This document shows positions 54,700-64,000 of a stretch of 64,000 nucleotides of DNA, one piece after another. The position numbers and the translations under genes are program-made. The DNA comes from Prochlorococcus sp. AG-347-I19 (GTDB taxonomy: Bacteria; Cyanobacteriota; Cyanobacteriia; PCC-6307; Cyanobiaceae), in NCBI GenBank assembly GCA_003279105.1, contig QCBO01000001.1, positions 310,001-374,000 of the forward strand, written 5' to 3'. A model generated the notes under the pieces. The model did not search any database and had not been told where the DNA came from. It worked only from the letters and a program-made list of their open reading frames with translations. Every line of letters begins with the position of its first letter. Position 1 is the stretch's first letter.

Positions 54700-55041
54700 T
54701 TAACGTCCTTGGAAAACTACAAAAGCTGTTCCTTGACTTTGAGTGTAAGCATCGTATCCGATGATTCTTACATGATGATCAGGGTATGCTCTATGGCATG
54801 CCTCTAATTCGCTCACGATCAAGTTAAGATCTTTTTCCCCAAAGAATGGGAGTTTCCAATAAGACCAATAAGTTTGCATACATCCACTTGGATGAACATG
54901 CTCAATAACTGGACTCCAACCTTGAGCAATTATGTACGCAATTTGGTCATATATTTCTTCCTGGGTCATCGGTGGTAAGAAACCGAATGTTTCCAGGGTT
55001 GCAACTGTTTGATAGTCGCTTACTGTGCTCTGGAAAGGCAT
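54700..55041 (-). CDS. cbbS: RuBisCO small subunit (form IA)
   Basis: A 113-residue small subunit capping the L8 core. It opens with the conserved region around T-F-G-F-L-P-P-M-T-Q-E-E-I. The Y-W-x-x-W-K-L-P-F-F-G segment and the closing R-I-I-G-Y-D-A-Y-T-Q-S-Q-G are typical of alpha-cyanobacterial and proteobacterial form IA. It lies 89 bp after cbbL, with hairpins in both flanking spacers. Confidence 0.97.
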   Translation of the reverse strand: MPFQSTVSDYQTVATLETFGFLPPMTQEEIYDQIAYIIAQGWSPVIEHVHPSGCMQTYWSYWKLPFFGEKDLNLIVSELEACHRAYPDHHVRIIGYDAYTQSQGTAFVVFQGR

Positions 55042-55067
55042 AATTAATCAAAATGTGAATGTAATTA

Positions 55068-55116
55068 CTCGTAAAAACGAGATTTTAATAAGTTTGAGGA
55101 GAATTAATCTCCTCAA
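55068..55116 (-). promoter_or_regulatory. Two hairpins in the cbbL-cbbS spacer
   Basis: The first has 9-bp perfect arms TTGAGGAGA / TCTCCTCAA with loop ATTAA (55094-55116), starting 14 bases after the cbbL stop. The second has 5-bp arms CTCGT / ACGAG with loop AAAA (55068-55081). Neither is followed by a U-run. Position and shape suit a 3'-end stabiliser for cbbL or a processing site before cbbS. The RNA function is inferred. Confidence 0.6.
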
Positions 55117-55130
55117 TTTCGAAACTTGAG

Positions 55131-56546
55131 TTAACCCTGAACATCAAGCTTGTCGACAGTGTCAAACTCGAACTTAATTTCCTTCCAAGTTTCTAGAGCA
55201 ATAGCTAATTCAGGACTATGCTTAGCAGCTTCCATAAGAATGTCTCTACTCTCTTTTTCGATTTCGCGACCAGCATTACGAGCTTTTACACAAGCTTCTA
55301 AAGCAACTCTGTTAGCTGCAGCTCCAGCAGCTGAACCCCATGGATGACCATGTGTTCCTCCACCGAACTGAAGGCAGGAATCATCCCCAAAGATCGCTAG
55401 AAGTGCAGGCATATGCCAAACATGGATACCACCTGATGCGACTGCAAATACTCCAGGCATTGAACCCCAATCTTGATCAAAGAAGTTACCTCTTGATCTA
55501 TCTTCAGGAACAAATGACTCTCTTAAGTTGTCAATATAACCAAGAGTTGTTTGACGATCACCTTCTAGTTTTCCAACCACGGTTCCAGTATGTAATTGGT
55601 CTCCTCCAGATAGTCTCAAACATTTTGCAAGAACTCTGAAGTGAATTCCATGCTTTGGATGTCTATCAATAACAGCATGCATAGCTCTGTGAATATGCAG
55701 AAGCATGCCATTTTTACGACACCAATTAGCTAATCCAGTATTTGCAGTAAAACCACCAGTTATATAATCATGCATGATGATTGGCATATCTAGCTCTTTT
55801 GCAAATTCAGCTCTTTCATAGAGTTCTTCAGGAGTGTTAGCAGTACAATTTAGATAGTGACCTTTAACTTCTCCAGTTTCTCGCTGAGCAAGCTTAACTG
55901 CTTCTGCAACAAACTCAAATCTTTCTCTCCAACGTTGGAATGGTTGAGAATTAATATTCTCATCATCCTTCGTTAAATCAAGACCGCCTCTAAGACATTC
56001 ATATACAACTCGACCATAGTTTTTACCAGATAATCCTAATTTAGGTTTAATGGTACAACCAAGTAGAGGTCTTCCGTATTTGTTAAGTCGATCTCTTTCA
56101 ACTACGATTCCATTTGGTGGACCACCGCAAGTTTTAATGAAAGCAATTGGGAATCTAATATCTTCTAGACGTAAATGTCTTAGAGCTTTAAATCCAAAAA
56201 CGTTTCCTACAAGAGATGTTAATACGTTTGTAATTGACCCTTCTTCAAAAAGATCTAAAGGATATGCAATAAAAGCATAGAAAGCTTCAGGATCTCCAGG
56301 AACGTCTTCTATTCGATAACAACGTCCTTTATAAAATTCTAAGTCTGTAAGTAACTCGGACCAAACTGTTGACCAAGTACCTGTTGAAGATTCAGCGGCA
56401 ACAGCTGCTGCAACTTCTTCTCTTGGAACACCTTCTTGACCTGTACATTTGAAACAGGCTAGTAAATCGGTGTCTAGGGGTACATATTCTGGAGTCCAGT
56501 AGGTATCTCTGTACTCCTTTACCCCTGCGTCATACTTCTTACTCAT
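55131..56546 (-). CDS. cbbL: RuBisCO large subunit (form IA)
   Basis: Carboxylates ribulose-1,5-bisphosphate. The 471-residue protein has the catalytic lysine box [10 protein letters not shown] (about residues 167-176). The carbamylated lysine lies in [15 protein letters not shown], the loop-6 lysine in V-V-G-K-L-E-G-D-R, and a phosphate-binding [10 protein letters not shown]. It is followed by cbbS and scaffold genes, so it is packed into alpha-carboxysomes. No activase gene is in the locus as seen here. csoS1 is 69 bp upstream. Confidence 0.98.
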   Translation of the reverse strand: MSKKYDAGVKEYRDTYWTPEYVPLDTDLLACFKCTGQEGVPREEVAAAVAAESSTGTWSTVWSELLTDLEFYKGRCYRIEDVPGDPEAFYAFIAYPLDLFEEGSITNVLTSLVGNVFGFKALRHLRLEDIRFPIAFIKTCGGPPNGIVVERDRLNKYGRPLLGCTIKPKLGLSGKNYGRVVYECLRGGLDLTKDDENINSQPFQRWRERFEFVAEAVKLAQRETGEVKGHYLNCTANTPEELYERAEFAKELDMPIIMHDYITGGFTANTGLANWCRKNGMLLHIHRAMHAVIDRHPKHGIHFRVLAKCLRLSGGDQLHTGTVVGKLEGDRQTTLGYIDNLRESFVPEDRSRGNFFDQDWGSMPGVFAVASGGIHVWHMPALLAIFGDDSCLQFGGGTHGHPWGSAAGAAANRVALEACVKARNAGREIEKESRDILMEAAKHSPELAIALETWKEIKFEFDTVDKLDVQG

Positions 56547-56615
56547 AAGGATAAATTTAGGTCTGTGTAGGGAAAATAATTATTGTGCAAAATTTATAAA
56601 TCTTGCTTTAATTAA

Positions 56616-56927
56616 TTAGTCCTTTTGACCAAGAAATTCACCGTTACCTAGAGCGGGCTCAACTTCTCTATGAGGACGAGCAATAATGTGAGCTGCAACT
56701 AAACCGTCACCAACTCTTTCACAAGCATCAGCACCAGCTCTTACAGCTGCGTTAACTGCGCCTGTTTCGCCTCTAACTAATACTGTGACATAACCGCCAC
56801 CAACGAATTCACGACCAATTAGGCGAACTTCTGCTGCCTTTGTCATTGCGTCTGCTGCTTCGATTGCAGGTACAAGTCCGCGTGTCTCGATCATGCCGAG
56901 AGCGATACCCATTGTTTCTGTAGCCAT
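56616..56927 (-). CDS. csoS1: Carboxysome shell hexamer CsoS1
   Basis: A 103-residue BMC-domain protein forming the hexameric facets of the shell. It shows G-I-A-L-G-M-I-E-T-R-G-L-V-P-A-I-E-A-A-D-A and the G-G-G-Y-V-T-V-L-V-R-G-E-T-G-A-V pore-side segment. It is first in the leftward operon. Only one such hexamer gene is present beside the operon, plus csoS1D. A candidate -10 lies about 56 bases upstream. Confidence 0.97.
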   Translation of the reverse strand: MATETMGIALGMIETRGLVPAIEAADAMTKAAEVRLIGREFVGGGYVTVLVRGETGAVNAAVRAGADACERVGDGLVAAHIIARPHREVEPALGNGEFLGQKD

Positions 56928-56945
56928 TGTCTACTAAATACTAAA

Positions 56946-56959
56946 TGTGGAATGTTCAA
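56946..56959. repeat. 14-bp repeat TGTGGAATGTTCAA, copy 1
   Basis: Exact match to 57177-57190, same orientation, 231 bp apart. Copy 1 lies 19-32 bases upstream of the csoS1 ATG, within its probable mRNA leader, where it is transcribed as the complement TTGAACATTCCACA. Confidence 0.75.
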
Positions 56960-56982
56960 TTCGAAGAATGCTTCATTAAGTA

Positions 56983-56988
56983 CTTATA
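56983..56988 (-). promoter_or_regulatory. Candidate csoS1 -10 element
   Basis: TATAAG on the minus strand, inside the palindrome ACTTATAAGT. A start about 7 bases later would give a leader of about 49 nt carrying the 14-bp motif. No good -35 is visible. Because the box is within a palindrome, it reads TATAAG on both strands. Confidence 0.35.
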
Positions 56989-57034
56989 AGTCAAGCGTTT
57001 TCGACAAAATCTCCATTAATGTTTTTTCTATCAT

Positions 57035-57053
57035 TGATAAGTTAAACTTATCA
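57035..57053. promoter_or_regulatory. 19-nt palindrome upstream of csoS1, candidate operator
   Basis: TGATAAGTTAAACTTATCA: perfect 9-bp arms around one central A, about 110-125 bases upstream of the csoS1 start. The half-site GATAAGT/ACTTATC recurs as ACTTAT at 56982 and 57079 and as ATAAGT at 56986. A dimeric regulator site, perhaps LysR-type, is a reasonable reading; which protein binds is unknown. Confidence 0.5.
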
Positions 57054-57153
57054 CCCTTGGTACTATTGATATGTCAATACTTATGCAAATTAGTTAGTGC
57101 ATCAAAACATACTGTTGTGTTAAGAAAAAATTTACATTATGTTATTTTCGTAC

Positions 57154-57203
57154 GAGACAGGCCCTGTCTACACAGGTGTGGAATGTTCAACCTTTCCTGT
57201 CTC
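57154..57203. ncRNA. Candidate structured RNA element with 14-nt exposed motif
   Basis: The outer stem GAGACAGG (57154-57161) / CCTGTCTC (57196-57203) is perfect over 8 bp. Inside is a hairpin CCTGT (57163-57167) / ACAGG (57172-57176) with loop CTAC, then an unpaired stretch 57177-57195 that contains the second copy of TGTGGAATGTTCAA. On the plus strand a weak -10 (CATTAT, 57135-57140) would start RNA near 57148. On the minus strand TATTAT (57225-57230) could make the block part of a long csoS1 leader. Direction is unresolved, and no factor-independent terminator follows. Confidence 0.45.
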
Positions 57204-57223
57204 TGTATCAAGCTTTGAAGTAA

Positions 57224-57229
57224 GATAAT
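57224..57229 (+). promoter_or_regulatory. Candidate rdgB -10 element
   Basis: GATAAT, five of six matches to TATAAT, 26 bases before the rdgB TTG start. Overlaps on the other strand with TATTAT, a possible leftward -10. Confidence 0.4.
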
Positions 57230-57255
57230 ATTCACAATAAATTTTTAACTTTATT

Positions 57256-57840
57256 TTGAACCTTCCAGTTCTAACCATTGCGAGTGGCAATCAAAGAAAA
57301 GTATCTGAAATTTCAGAGATGCTGGATGTTTTGTCCTTAAAGGTTGAGAAGCAACCAGAATATTTAAATGTCGAAGAAACTGGGAAAACATATTTTGAGA
57401 ATGCACTACTTAAAGCCAAGGCAGCTTCTCTAGAGACAAAAACTTGGGCATTAGCTGATGACTCGGGTCTTGAAGTAGATGTTTTAGATGGTCGACCAGG
57501 AATTTATTCTGCTCGATATGCCAAAAATAATGATGAGAAAATTAAAAAATTAATTAATGAACTTTCTGATAGTCCTTATAGGAGTGCAAGATTTATAAGT
57601 TGTATGGTTTTGTGCGATCCCTCAGGAAACTTAGTTAAAGATACAACAGGAATATGCTGGGGAGAAATTCTCAAGAACCCCAAGTATCCTAATGGGGAAT
57701 TCGAATCTATTTTTTGGGTTAAGGAAGCTAATTGTGTTTACGGTGAGCTCTCACAATCACAACTAAATAAATTAGGTAGTAGAGGTAAAGCTGCAAAAAT
57801 TATGTCACCTTTTTTAAAAAAAGAGATAGGTTTAAATTAA
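57256..57840 (+). CDS. rdgB: RdgB/HAM1 inosine/xanthosine triphosphatase
   Basis: Removes deaminated purine nucleotides (ITP, XTP) from the pool. The 194-residue protein has the family opening I-A-S-G-N-Q-R-K (about residues 8-15) and the acidic site L-A-D-D-S-G-L-E-V-D (about 72-81). A D-G-R-P-G-I-Y-S-A-R-Y box and a late S-R-G-K-A-A-K-I box are also present. The start is TTG; the first strand begins right after it. It is inserted rightward between csoS1 and csoS1D, and its stop is 22 bp from the csoS1D stop. Confidence 0.93.
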   Translation: MNLPVLTIASGNQRKVSEISEMLDVLSLKVEKQPEYLNVEETGKTYFENALLKAKAASLETKTWALADDSGLEVDVLDGRPGIYSARYAKNNDEKIKKLINELSDSPYRSARFISCMVLCDPSGNLVKDTTGICWGEILKNPKYPNGEFESIFWVKEANCVYGELSQSQLNKLGSRGKAAKIMSPFLKKEIGLN

Positions 57841-57862
57841 AAAAGGTTTAAATAAAAAATTC

Positions 57863-58633
57863 TCAATAATTTGAAATTTCATCAATTGCTCTTATAGCGG
57901 CAGCTGCTGCTTCTTCTACATCTCCTTCTTTTCCTGCGAGAGTTAATCTACCAAAAGCACCAACTGCTTTTACATCAACAACAGTTATATTTGATGCTTT
58001 TTCTGCTTCATTTGCTGCTTTTAAAACATAACCAGCCGGTTCAGTTTCTAATATAAACATACTCATTCCAGATTGAATCATTGATCCACTTCTGTTTTGT
58101 CTATTTATTAAAACAGCATGATCTGGAGTAATAGCTCGAATAACTTCTGTCCAACTTGTTGAAGGTTTAGTTCTTTTTCTAACTTCGCTCCCAATAGCAT
58201 CTAGAACAACATCTCCAGAATGTAAAACCGTGCTTTGATCTTTATGGTAAAGGGCAAGAGATCCAAATGCTCTTTCAACAATCATCTGACCAAGTCTTAC
58301 ATTACTTGCTTTTAGTGCAATATCAGTGACTCTATGAACAGCCATCCCGGGTGAAACTTCCATCCAAAGACATGAATCACCAGGAATAGGTAAAAAACCT
58401 CTACTAACAGTTCCCATATATGCGGCTAATTGAGGCTGCAGAGAATCTAAAAAAACATATGTTCTTAACTCAATTTGCTCAACTTGACTTGCTTGTCTAG
58501 ATACCAGAGACTTTTCTGAATCAGTAGTAATAAAACAGCTAGCACCACTGGCCTGAGATTGCACCTCAGATCCAGTGACTAGAGAACTCCCTTTTTTTCG
58601 TTCCCCTCTGTTTAAGCTAGAAGTTGGTTCCAT
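57863..58633 (-). CDS. csoS1D: Tandem-BMC shell protein CsoS1D
   Basis: A 256-residue pseudohexameric shell protein with two BMC domains (about residues 50-150 and 155-256), which stacks into a double layer with a gated pore for larger metabolites. The second domain ends in [18 protein letters not shown]. About 45 N-terminal residues are flexible. I start at ATG 58633 (M-E-P-T-S-S); the longer in-frame extension to 58726 adds unrelated residues and removes the promoter space. It is separated from the main operon by the rightward rdgB. Confidence 0.93.
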   Translation of the reverse strand: MEPTSSLNRGERKKGSSLVTGSEVQSQASGASCFITTDSEKSLVSRQASQVEQIELRTYVFLDSLQPQLAAYMGTVSRGFLPIPGDSCLWMEVSPGMAVHRVTDIALKASNVRLGQMIVERAFGSLALYHKDQSTVLHSGDVVLDAIGSEVRKRTKPSTSWTEVIRAITPDHAVLINRQNRSGSMIQSGMSMFILETEPAGYVLKAANEAEKASNITVVDVKAVGAFGRLTLAGKEGDVEEAAAAAIRAIDEISNY

Positions 58634-58730
58634 TGAGGCGACTATAACGGATAACGGTTCATTTTTTCTATTAAATTTACTTGCATGCTTACCACAAAAC
58701 GATAACTTCAAGTAAAAGATATGCATTTTT

Positions 58731-59099
58731 ATGGGAACTTCTCAAAAAAAAGAACCAAATGTTTCTGGTACTGAAAAAGAATTAACTCCTGATCAAACTC
58801 TTGGATTAGTTAGCCTAAGCTTGATGCAAAAACTTTCTCAGAAAGACCCATCTTTTAGTTGGTTAGAAGAAGATAAAATTGAGAAAGTAAATCTTAAGAA
58901 CCTTAGAGATAGACTGGAGTTAACCCAATTAGCTATAAATACTGGAGCACCTTTGACCACCTCAGAAGTGGCAGCTCTAATTGGAGCTAAGCCAGGCAAA
59001 TCTAAGTTAGAAAGAGCAGGATTATTAGCTACGAAAATAGCTAGAAATGTATGGAAGCTTTCAAAAACAAGTCAAGGAAATTCCTTCTATAGGAATTAG
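58731..59099 (+). CDS. Conserved cyanobacterial-type protein, possible winged helix
   Basis: A 122-residue protein I cannot name. The first 20 residues are polar, including N-V-S-G-T-E. Residues 22-65 are helical. The last 50 residues, with [15 protein letters not shown] and K-I-A-R-N-V-W-K-L, look like a small DNA-binding winged helix (S/T-x-x-E-V-A-x-L-I-G is a common helix-turn-helix pattern). It is divergent from csoS1D over 97 bp and 157 bp upstream of chlN on the same strand. Confidence 0.65.
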   Translation: MGTSQKKEPNVSGTEKELTPDQTLGLVSLSLMQKLSQKDPSFSWLEEDKIEKVNLKNLRDRLELTQLAINTGAPLTTSEVAALIGAKPGKSKLERAGLLATKIARNVWKLSKTSQGNSFYRN

Positions 59100-59247
59100 A
59101 ATATACCCTAAAAATAATTTTCATAATTCCCATTTAAGTATTTAAACATTCATATAAGTTTTTTAAATGTGTTCATTTTGTAAGAGAACTTATTAATTAC
59201 TTTCTTAAATTAAAAAGTTTATGCAAGCTTGAAATATACGCTCTTGA

Positions 59248-60513
<1,266 letters not shown>

Positions 60514-60519
60514 AAGAAT

Positions 60520-62091
60520 ATGGAATTAACTCTATGGACATATGAAGGCCCACCACATGTTGGTGCGATGAGAATTGCCTCTTCAATGAAAGATATACAT
60601 TATGTACTTCATGCACCTCAAGGAGATACATATGCAGATCTTCTTTTTACAATGATTGAGAGGAGAGGGCAAAGGCCTCCAGTAACTTATACAACTTTCC
60701 AGGCTAGAGACCTCGGAGGCGATACAGCTGAATTAGTTAAGAAAAATATTAAGGAAGCTGTAGATCGATTTAAACCCAAAACTCTTTTAGTGGGAGAAAG
60801 TTGTACAGCAGAACTTATCCAGGACCAACCTGGAGCACTTGCAAAAGGTATGGGGTTTGATATGCCAATTGTTAATCTTGAATTACCTGCTTATAGCAAG
60901 AAAGAAAATTGGGGAGCTTCAGAAACTTTTTATCAATTAACAAGAACTCTTTTAAAAGAGAAAGTAAGTTCTTCAGAAAAAATAAGTCCTCTAAGGTGGA
61001 AGGAATTAGGTCGCAGACCAAAAGTCAATATACTGGGACCTTCATTACTGGGATTTAGATGCAGGGATGATGTTATTGAAATCCAACGTATACTCTCAGA
61101 ACAAGGAATAGATACAAACGTTGTTGCTCCATTAGGCGCTAGTCCAGAAGATATTGAAAGATTAATTGATGCTGAAGTAAATATTTGTCTTTATCAAGAA
61201 ATTGCTGAAGCATCATGTGAATGGCTTAGAAGGAACTTTGGAATGGAATATACTAATACTATTCCAATTGGAATAAAAAATACAATTGAATTTATCAATG
61301 AAGTTCATAACAAGTTGGATCTCCCTTTGACTAATAAAGAAGAATTAGAACACAAGTCAAAACTTCCTTGGTACTCAAAATCAGTTGATTCTAATTACTT
61401 AACTGGCAAAAGGGTTTTTATTTTTGGTGATGGAACACATGCAACCGCGGCCGCAAAAATTGCCCAAGAAGAATTAGGTTTTGAAGTAGTTGGTCTTGGT
61501 ACATACAGTAGGGAAATGGCAAGACAGGTAAGAGCAACTGCAAAAGATCTTAATTTAGAAGCTCTGATAACCAACAATTATCTAGAAGTAGAAGATGCCA
61601 TGAAGAAAGCCGCCCCTGAACTAGTTTTAGGGACTCAAATGGAAAGGCATAGTGCCAAGAGGCTAGGCATTCCATGCTCCGTAATTAGTACTCCAATGCA
61701 TGTTCAAGATGTTCCTGCAAGATACAGCCCTCAAATGGGATGGGAAGGGGCGAATGTGATTTTTGATGACTGGGTGCATCCTCTAATGATGGGCTTAGAA
61801 GAGCATCTTATTGATATGTTCAAACATGACTTTGAATTTGTTGATGGTCATCAAAGCCATTTAGGACATACAGCTACGCAAACAAAGGACTTTTTAAATT
61901 CTGACGAAAAAAAAGAAAAAAATAGTAAAGAAGGAATTATCTGGACTGAATCTGGTAGAGCTGAATTAACAAAAGTTCCATTTTTTGTAAGAGGTAAAGT
62001 CAAAACAAATACTGAAAAATACGCAATCTTGAGAGGAATTCCAGAGATAAGCGATGAAACTCTTTATGATGCTAAAGCATATTTCAGTTAA
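60520..62091 (+). CDS. chlB: Dark-operative protochlorophyllide reductase subunit B
   Basis: A 523-residue partner of ChlN. Asp36 (Q-G-D-T-Y-A-D) is the aspartate that completes the NB cluster in known DPOR. Other family boxes are L-V-G-E-S-C-T-A-E and [10 protein letters not shown], and the C-terminal domain has the [13 protein letters not shown] segment. It is cotranscribed with chlN. Confidence 0.97.
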   Translation: MELTLWTYEGPPHVGAMRIASSMKDIHYVLHAPQGDTYADLLFTMIERRGQRPPVTYTTFQARDLGGDTAELVKKNIKEAVDRFKPKTLLVGESCTAELIQDQPGALAKGMGFDMPIVNLELPAYSKKENWGASETFYQLTRTLLKEKVSSSEKISPLRWKELGRRPKVNILGPSLLGFRCRDDVIEIQRILSEQGIDTNVVAPLGASPEDIERLIDAEVNICLYQEIAEASCEWLRRNFGMEYTNTIPIGIKNTIEFINEVHNKLDLPLTNKEELEHKSKLPWYSKSVDSNYLTGKRVFIFGDGTHATAAAKIAQEELGFEVVGLGTYSREMARQVRATAKDLNLEALITNNYLEVEDAMKKAAPELVLGTQMERHSAKRLGIPCSVISTPMHVQDVPARYSPQMGWEGANVIFDDWVHPLMMGLEEHLIDMFKHDFEFVDGHQSHLGHTATQTKDFLNSDEKKEKNSKEGIIWTESGRAELTKVPFFVRGKVKTNTEKYAILRGIPEISDETLYDAKAYFS

Positions 62092-62177
62092 TTTATCTAC
62101 TAATAAACTATAATTAAGTCATGAGTATTTTCACTTATAATTTAATAGATTTCATTCTGAAAATTGAGTTATAAGAA

Positions 62178-62259
62178 CATATTTCCCACTTTTAATACAA
62201 TTAAATACATATTTGTTTAGAAACATATTTCATGTGTATTTACGCTGCAACAATATAAA
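62178..62259 (+). promoter_or_regulatory. chlL upstream repeats and candidate -10
   Basis: The 193-bp gap between chlB and chlL holds three ACATATTT copies at about 62177-62184, 62207-62214 and 62223-62230. The first and third extend to AACATATTTC. A possible -10, TATAAA (62254-62259), would give a short leader of about 18 nt before the ATG at 62285. It suggests chlL has its own promoter apart from chlNB. Low sequence complexity makes chance repeats possible. Confidence 0.35.
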
Positions 62260-62284
62260 TAATAATGTGTTTTTTAAGCTTTAA

Positions 62285-63172
<888 letters not shown>

Positions 63173-63178
63173 TCTAAA

Positions 63179-64000
63179 TTAATCTAATCCAACCAATTGG
63201 CTTGTTAAATCATAAGTTTGTTTAGAGGTCTTCGTATCAATTATTCTTTTTGACAACTTTTGAGAAAAAGCTTTTCTGCCAGATTTTTGACGATTTCCCC
63301 AGCTCCAATGAACTGATGGTTTAGCAAATTCTTTATAAGTTGCCACTTGAGCGACCCTCTCTCCTGCCAGTCTTTGTGAAACATATCCTTTTGTTATGAA
63401 TTTTTGAAATATAGGGAAAAGGAATCTAAATAACCAAGGTGTGTCTCTAAAAAGTTTTGTATCTGCAACACATCCAGGATATAGAGAATTTACAATAATC
63501 TTCTCTGCAGGATATCTTTTTGATAATTCCTGAACGGTAACCATATTGCAAAGCTTACTATCCTTATAAGCCTTCCCAGGTTTAAATTTCTTTCCATTCG
63601 CCATACTTATTGGAGATAAAAAACCATTTTTGAATCCAGATAAATCTCCCAAATCAGCTGGGGCAGGAATGGGGATCCTTCCTCCAAGTTCTGAATAATT
63701 AGCAGTAACAGTTCCTAATACTGTAATTCTTGGCTTGAATACAGTTGATTTGCCATTTAAAACAATTTCTCTTTCAGAAGATAAAATATTTTCCATAAGT
63801 AGATTTATCATAAAAAAATGCCCAAAATGATTTACTGCCATAGAGTTTTCAAACCCCTGAGCAGACCTTTCAGGTCTCTTTAGTCTCGGTTTATAAACTG
63901 CTGCATTACAAATAAGAGAATTTATTGGCTTTTTAAATCTTTCTAATATTTCATTGCAACCTTTTCTCACATCATCCAAGTTAGAAAGATCTATTTCTAT
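63179..64000 (-). CDS. por: Light-dependent protochlorophyllide oxidoreductase (5' end outside window)
   Basis: A short-chain dehydrogenase reducing protochlorophyllide with light and NADPH. At least 273 residues are visible; the reading frame stays open through position 64000, with I-E-I-D-L-S-N-L-D-D before the visible I-C-N-A-A-V-Y box. The N-terminal Rossmann loop is therefore cut off. The catalytic Y-K-D-S-K (Tyr-x-x-x-Lys) is present, with the POR-type M-A-V-N-H-F-G-H-F and N-S-L-Y-P-G-C-V. It is convergent with chlL. Confidence 0.95.
   Translation of the reverse strand: MEIDLSNLDDVRKGCNEILERFKKPINSLICNAAVYKPRLKRPERSAQGFENSMAVNHFGHFFMINLLMENILSSEREIVLNGKSTVFKPRITVLGTVTANYSELGGRIPIPAPADLGDLSGFKNGFLSPISMANGKKFKPGKAYKDSKLCNMVTVQELSKRYPAEKIIVNSLYPGCVADTKLFRDTPWLFRFLFPIFQKFITKGYVSQRLAGERVAQVATYKEFAKPSVHWSWGNRQKSGRKAFSQKLSKRIIDTKTSKQTYDLTSQLVGLD

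Larger units (their letters stand above)
56928..57255. promoter_or_regulatory. 328-bp csoS1 / rdgB divergent control region
   Basis: The only stretch over 300 bp without a gene. It lies between the leftward csoS1 start and the rightward rdgB TTG. From left to right it holds a 14-bp motif (copy 1), a candidate csoS1 -10, a 10-nt palindrome ACTTATAAGT (56982-56991), a 19-nt palindrome (57035-57053) and an interrupted inverted repeat TATTGA-N4-TCAATA (57064-57079). A multi-stem structured block with copy 2 of the motif (57154-57203) and a candidate rdgB -10 follow. It has no convincing open reading frame. Confidence 0.8.

Noticed and set aside
57033-57079. NdhR/CcmR-type site (TCAATG-N10-ATCAAT)
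   Set aside because: ATTGAT occurs twice (57033 and 57065), but the required partner half-site at N10 is missing in both cases.
56952-57218. Open frame of 88 codons rightward in the csoS1 upstream region
   Set aside because: Runs through the palindromes and structured block, has no family resemblance and odd composition; better explained as regulatory DNA.
58634-58726. Extension of csoS1D
   Set aside because: Unrelated residues and would occupy the divergent promoter space; M-E-P-T-S-S start chosen.

Overview
The window is a gene-dense, AT-rich (by eye roughly one third G+C) cyanobacterial chromosome segment that reads as a high-light-adapted Prochlorococcus. The case for this is a complete alpha-carboxysome locus with form IA RuBisCO, cyanobacterial marker families (Ycf51, NdhL, NdhD, CyAbrB, DUF760, DUF3007, DUF3136, chlLNB plus light-dependent POR), very short intergenic gaps, many TTG starts and few Shine-Dalgarno sites. 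I see no insertion sequence, prophage, integrase, rRNA or CRISPR array. The genus is an inference from gene content, not a database match.

Layout. 1-6.1 kb: signal peptidase, a DUF760 protein, then a leftward manganese ABC transporter operon (mntC-mntA-mntB) between a degenerate-GTPase DUF697 protein and a DUF4336 protein. 6.2-15.3 kb: rightward translation and metabolism genes (RG-rich small protein, trpS, thrS, glk, thrB, ndhD, an M3 oligopeptidase). 15.3-21.6 kb: leftward tamB-like giant gene and proA-folB-lipase. 21.6-32 kb: rightward ycf51, small unknowns, a CocE-type hydrolase, glgB, hemE, an epimerase, plastocyanin and a second-type ClpB. 32-38.7 kb: PTPS-like protein, hisIE, a group 2 sigma factor, YkvA and HTH proteins, CyAbrB, trpA, ndhL, tRNA-Leu(UAA), pyrC. 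38.8-49.7 kb: Ca/Na exchanger, gor facing a GST-like protein, dnaA, two glycosyltransferase-family genes, GNAT, ABC exporter, hisG, glyoxalase II-like, RidA.

49.9-58.7 kb is the alpha-carboxysome locus. Read leftward it is csoS1, cbbL, cbbS, csoS2, csoSCA, csoS4A, csoS4B and a pterin-dehydratase-like assembly factor, with csoS1D in the same orientation upstream beyond an inserted rightward rdgB. It supplies the facet shell protein, both RuBisCO subunits, the scaffold, the carbonic anhydrase, both vertex pentamers and the tandem-domain shell protein. The 328-bp region in front of csoS1 and the spaces around cbbS carry perfect inverted repeats and a 14-bp repeat that no gene explains. These are the most interesting non-coding signals in the window.

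59.2-64 kb holds the three subunits of dark-operative protochlorophyllide reductase (chlN, chlB, chlL), facing tail to tail the alternative light-dependent enzyme (por), which runs off the right edge.
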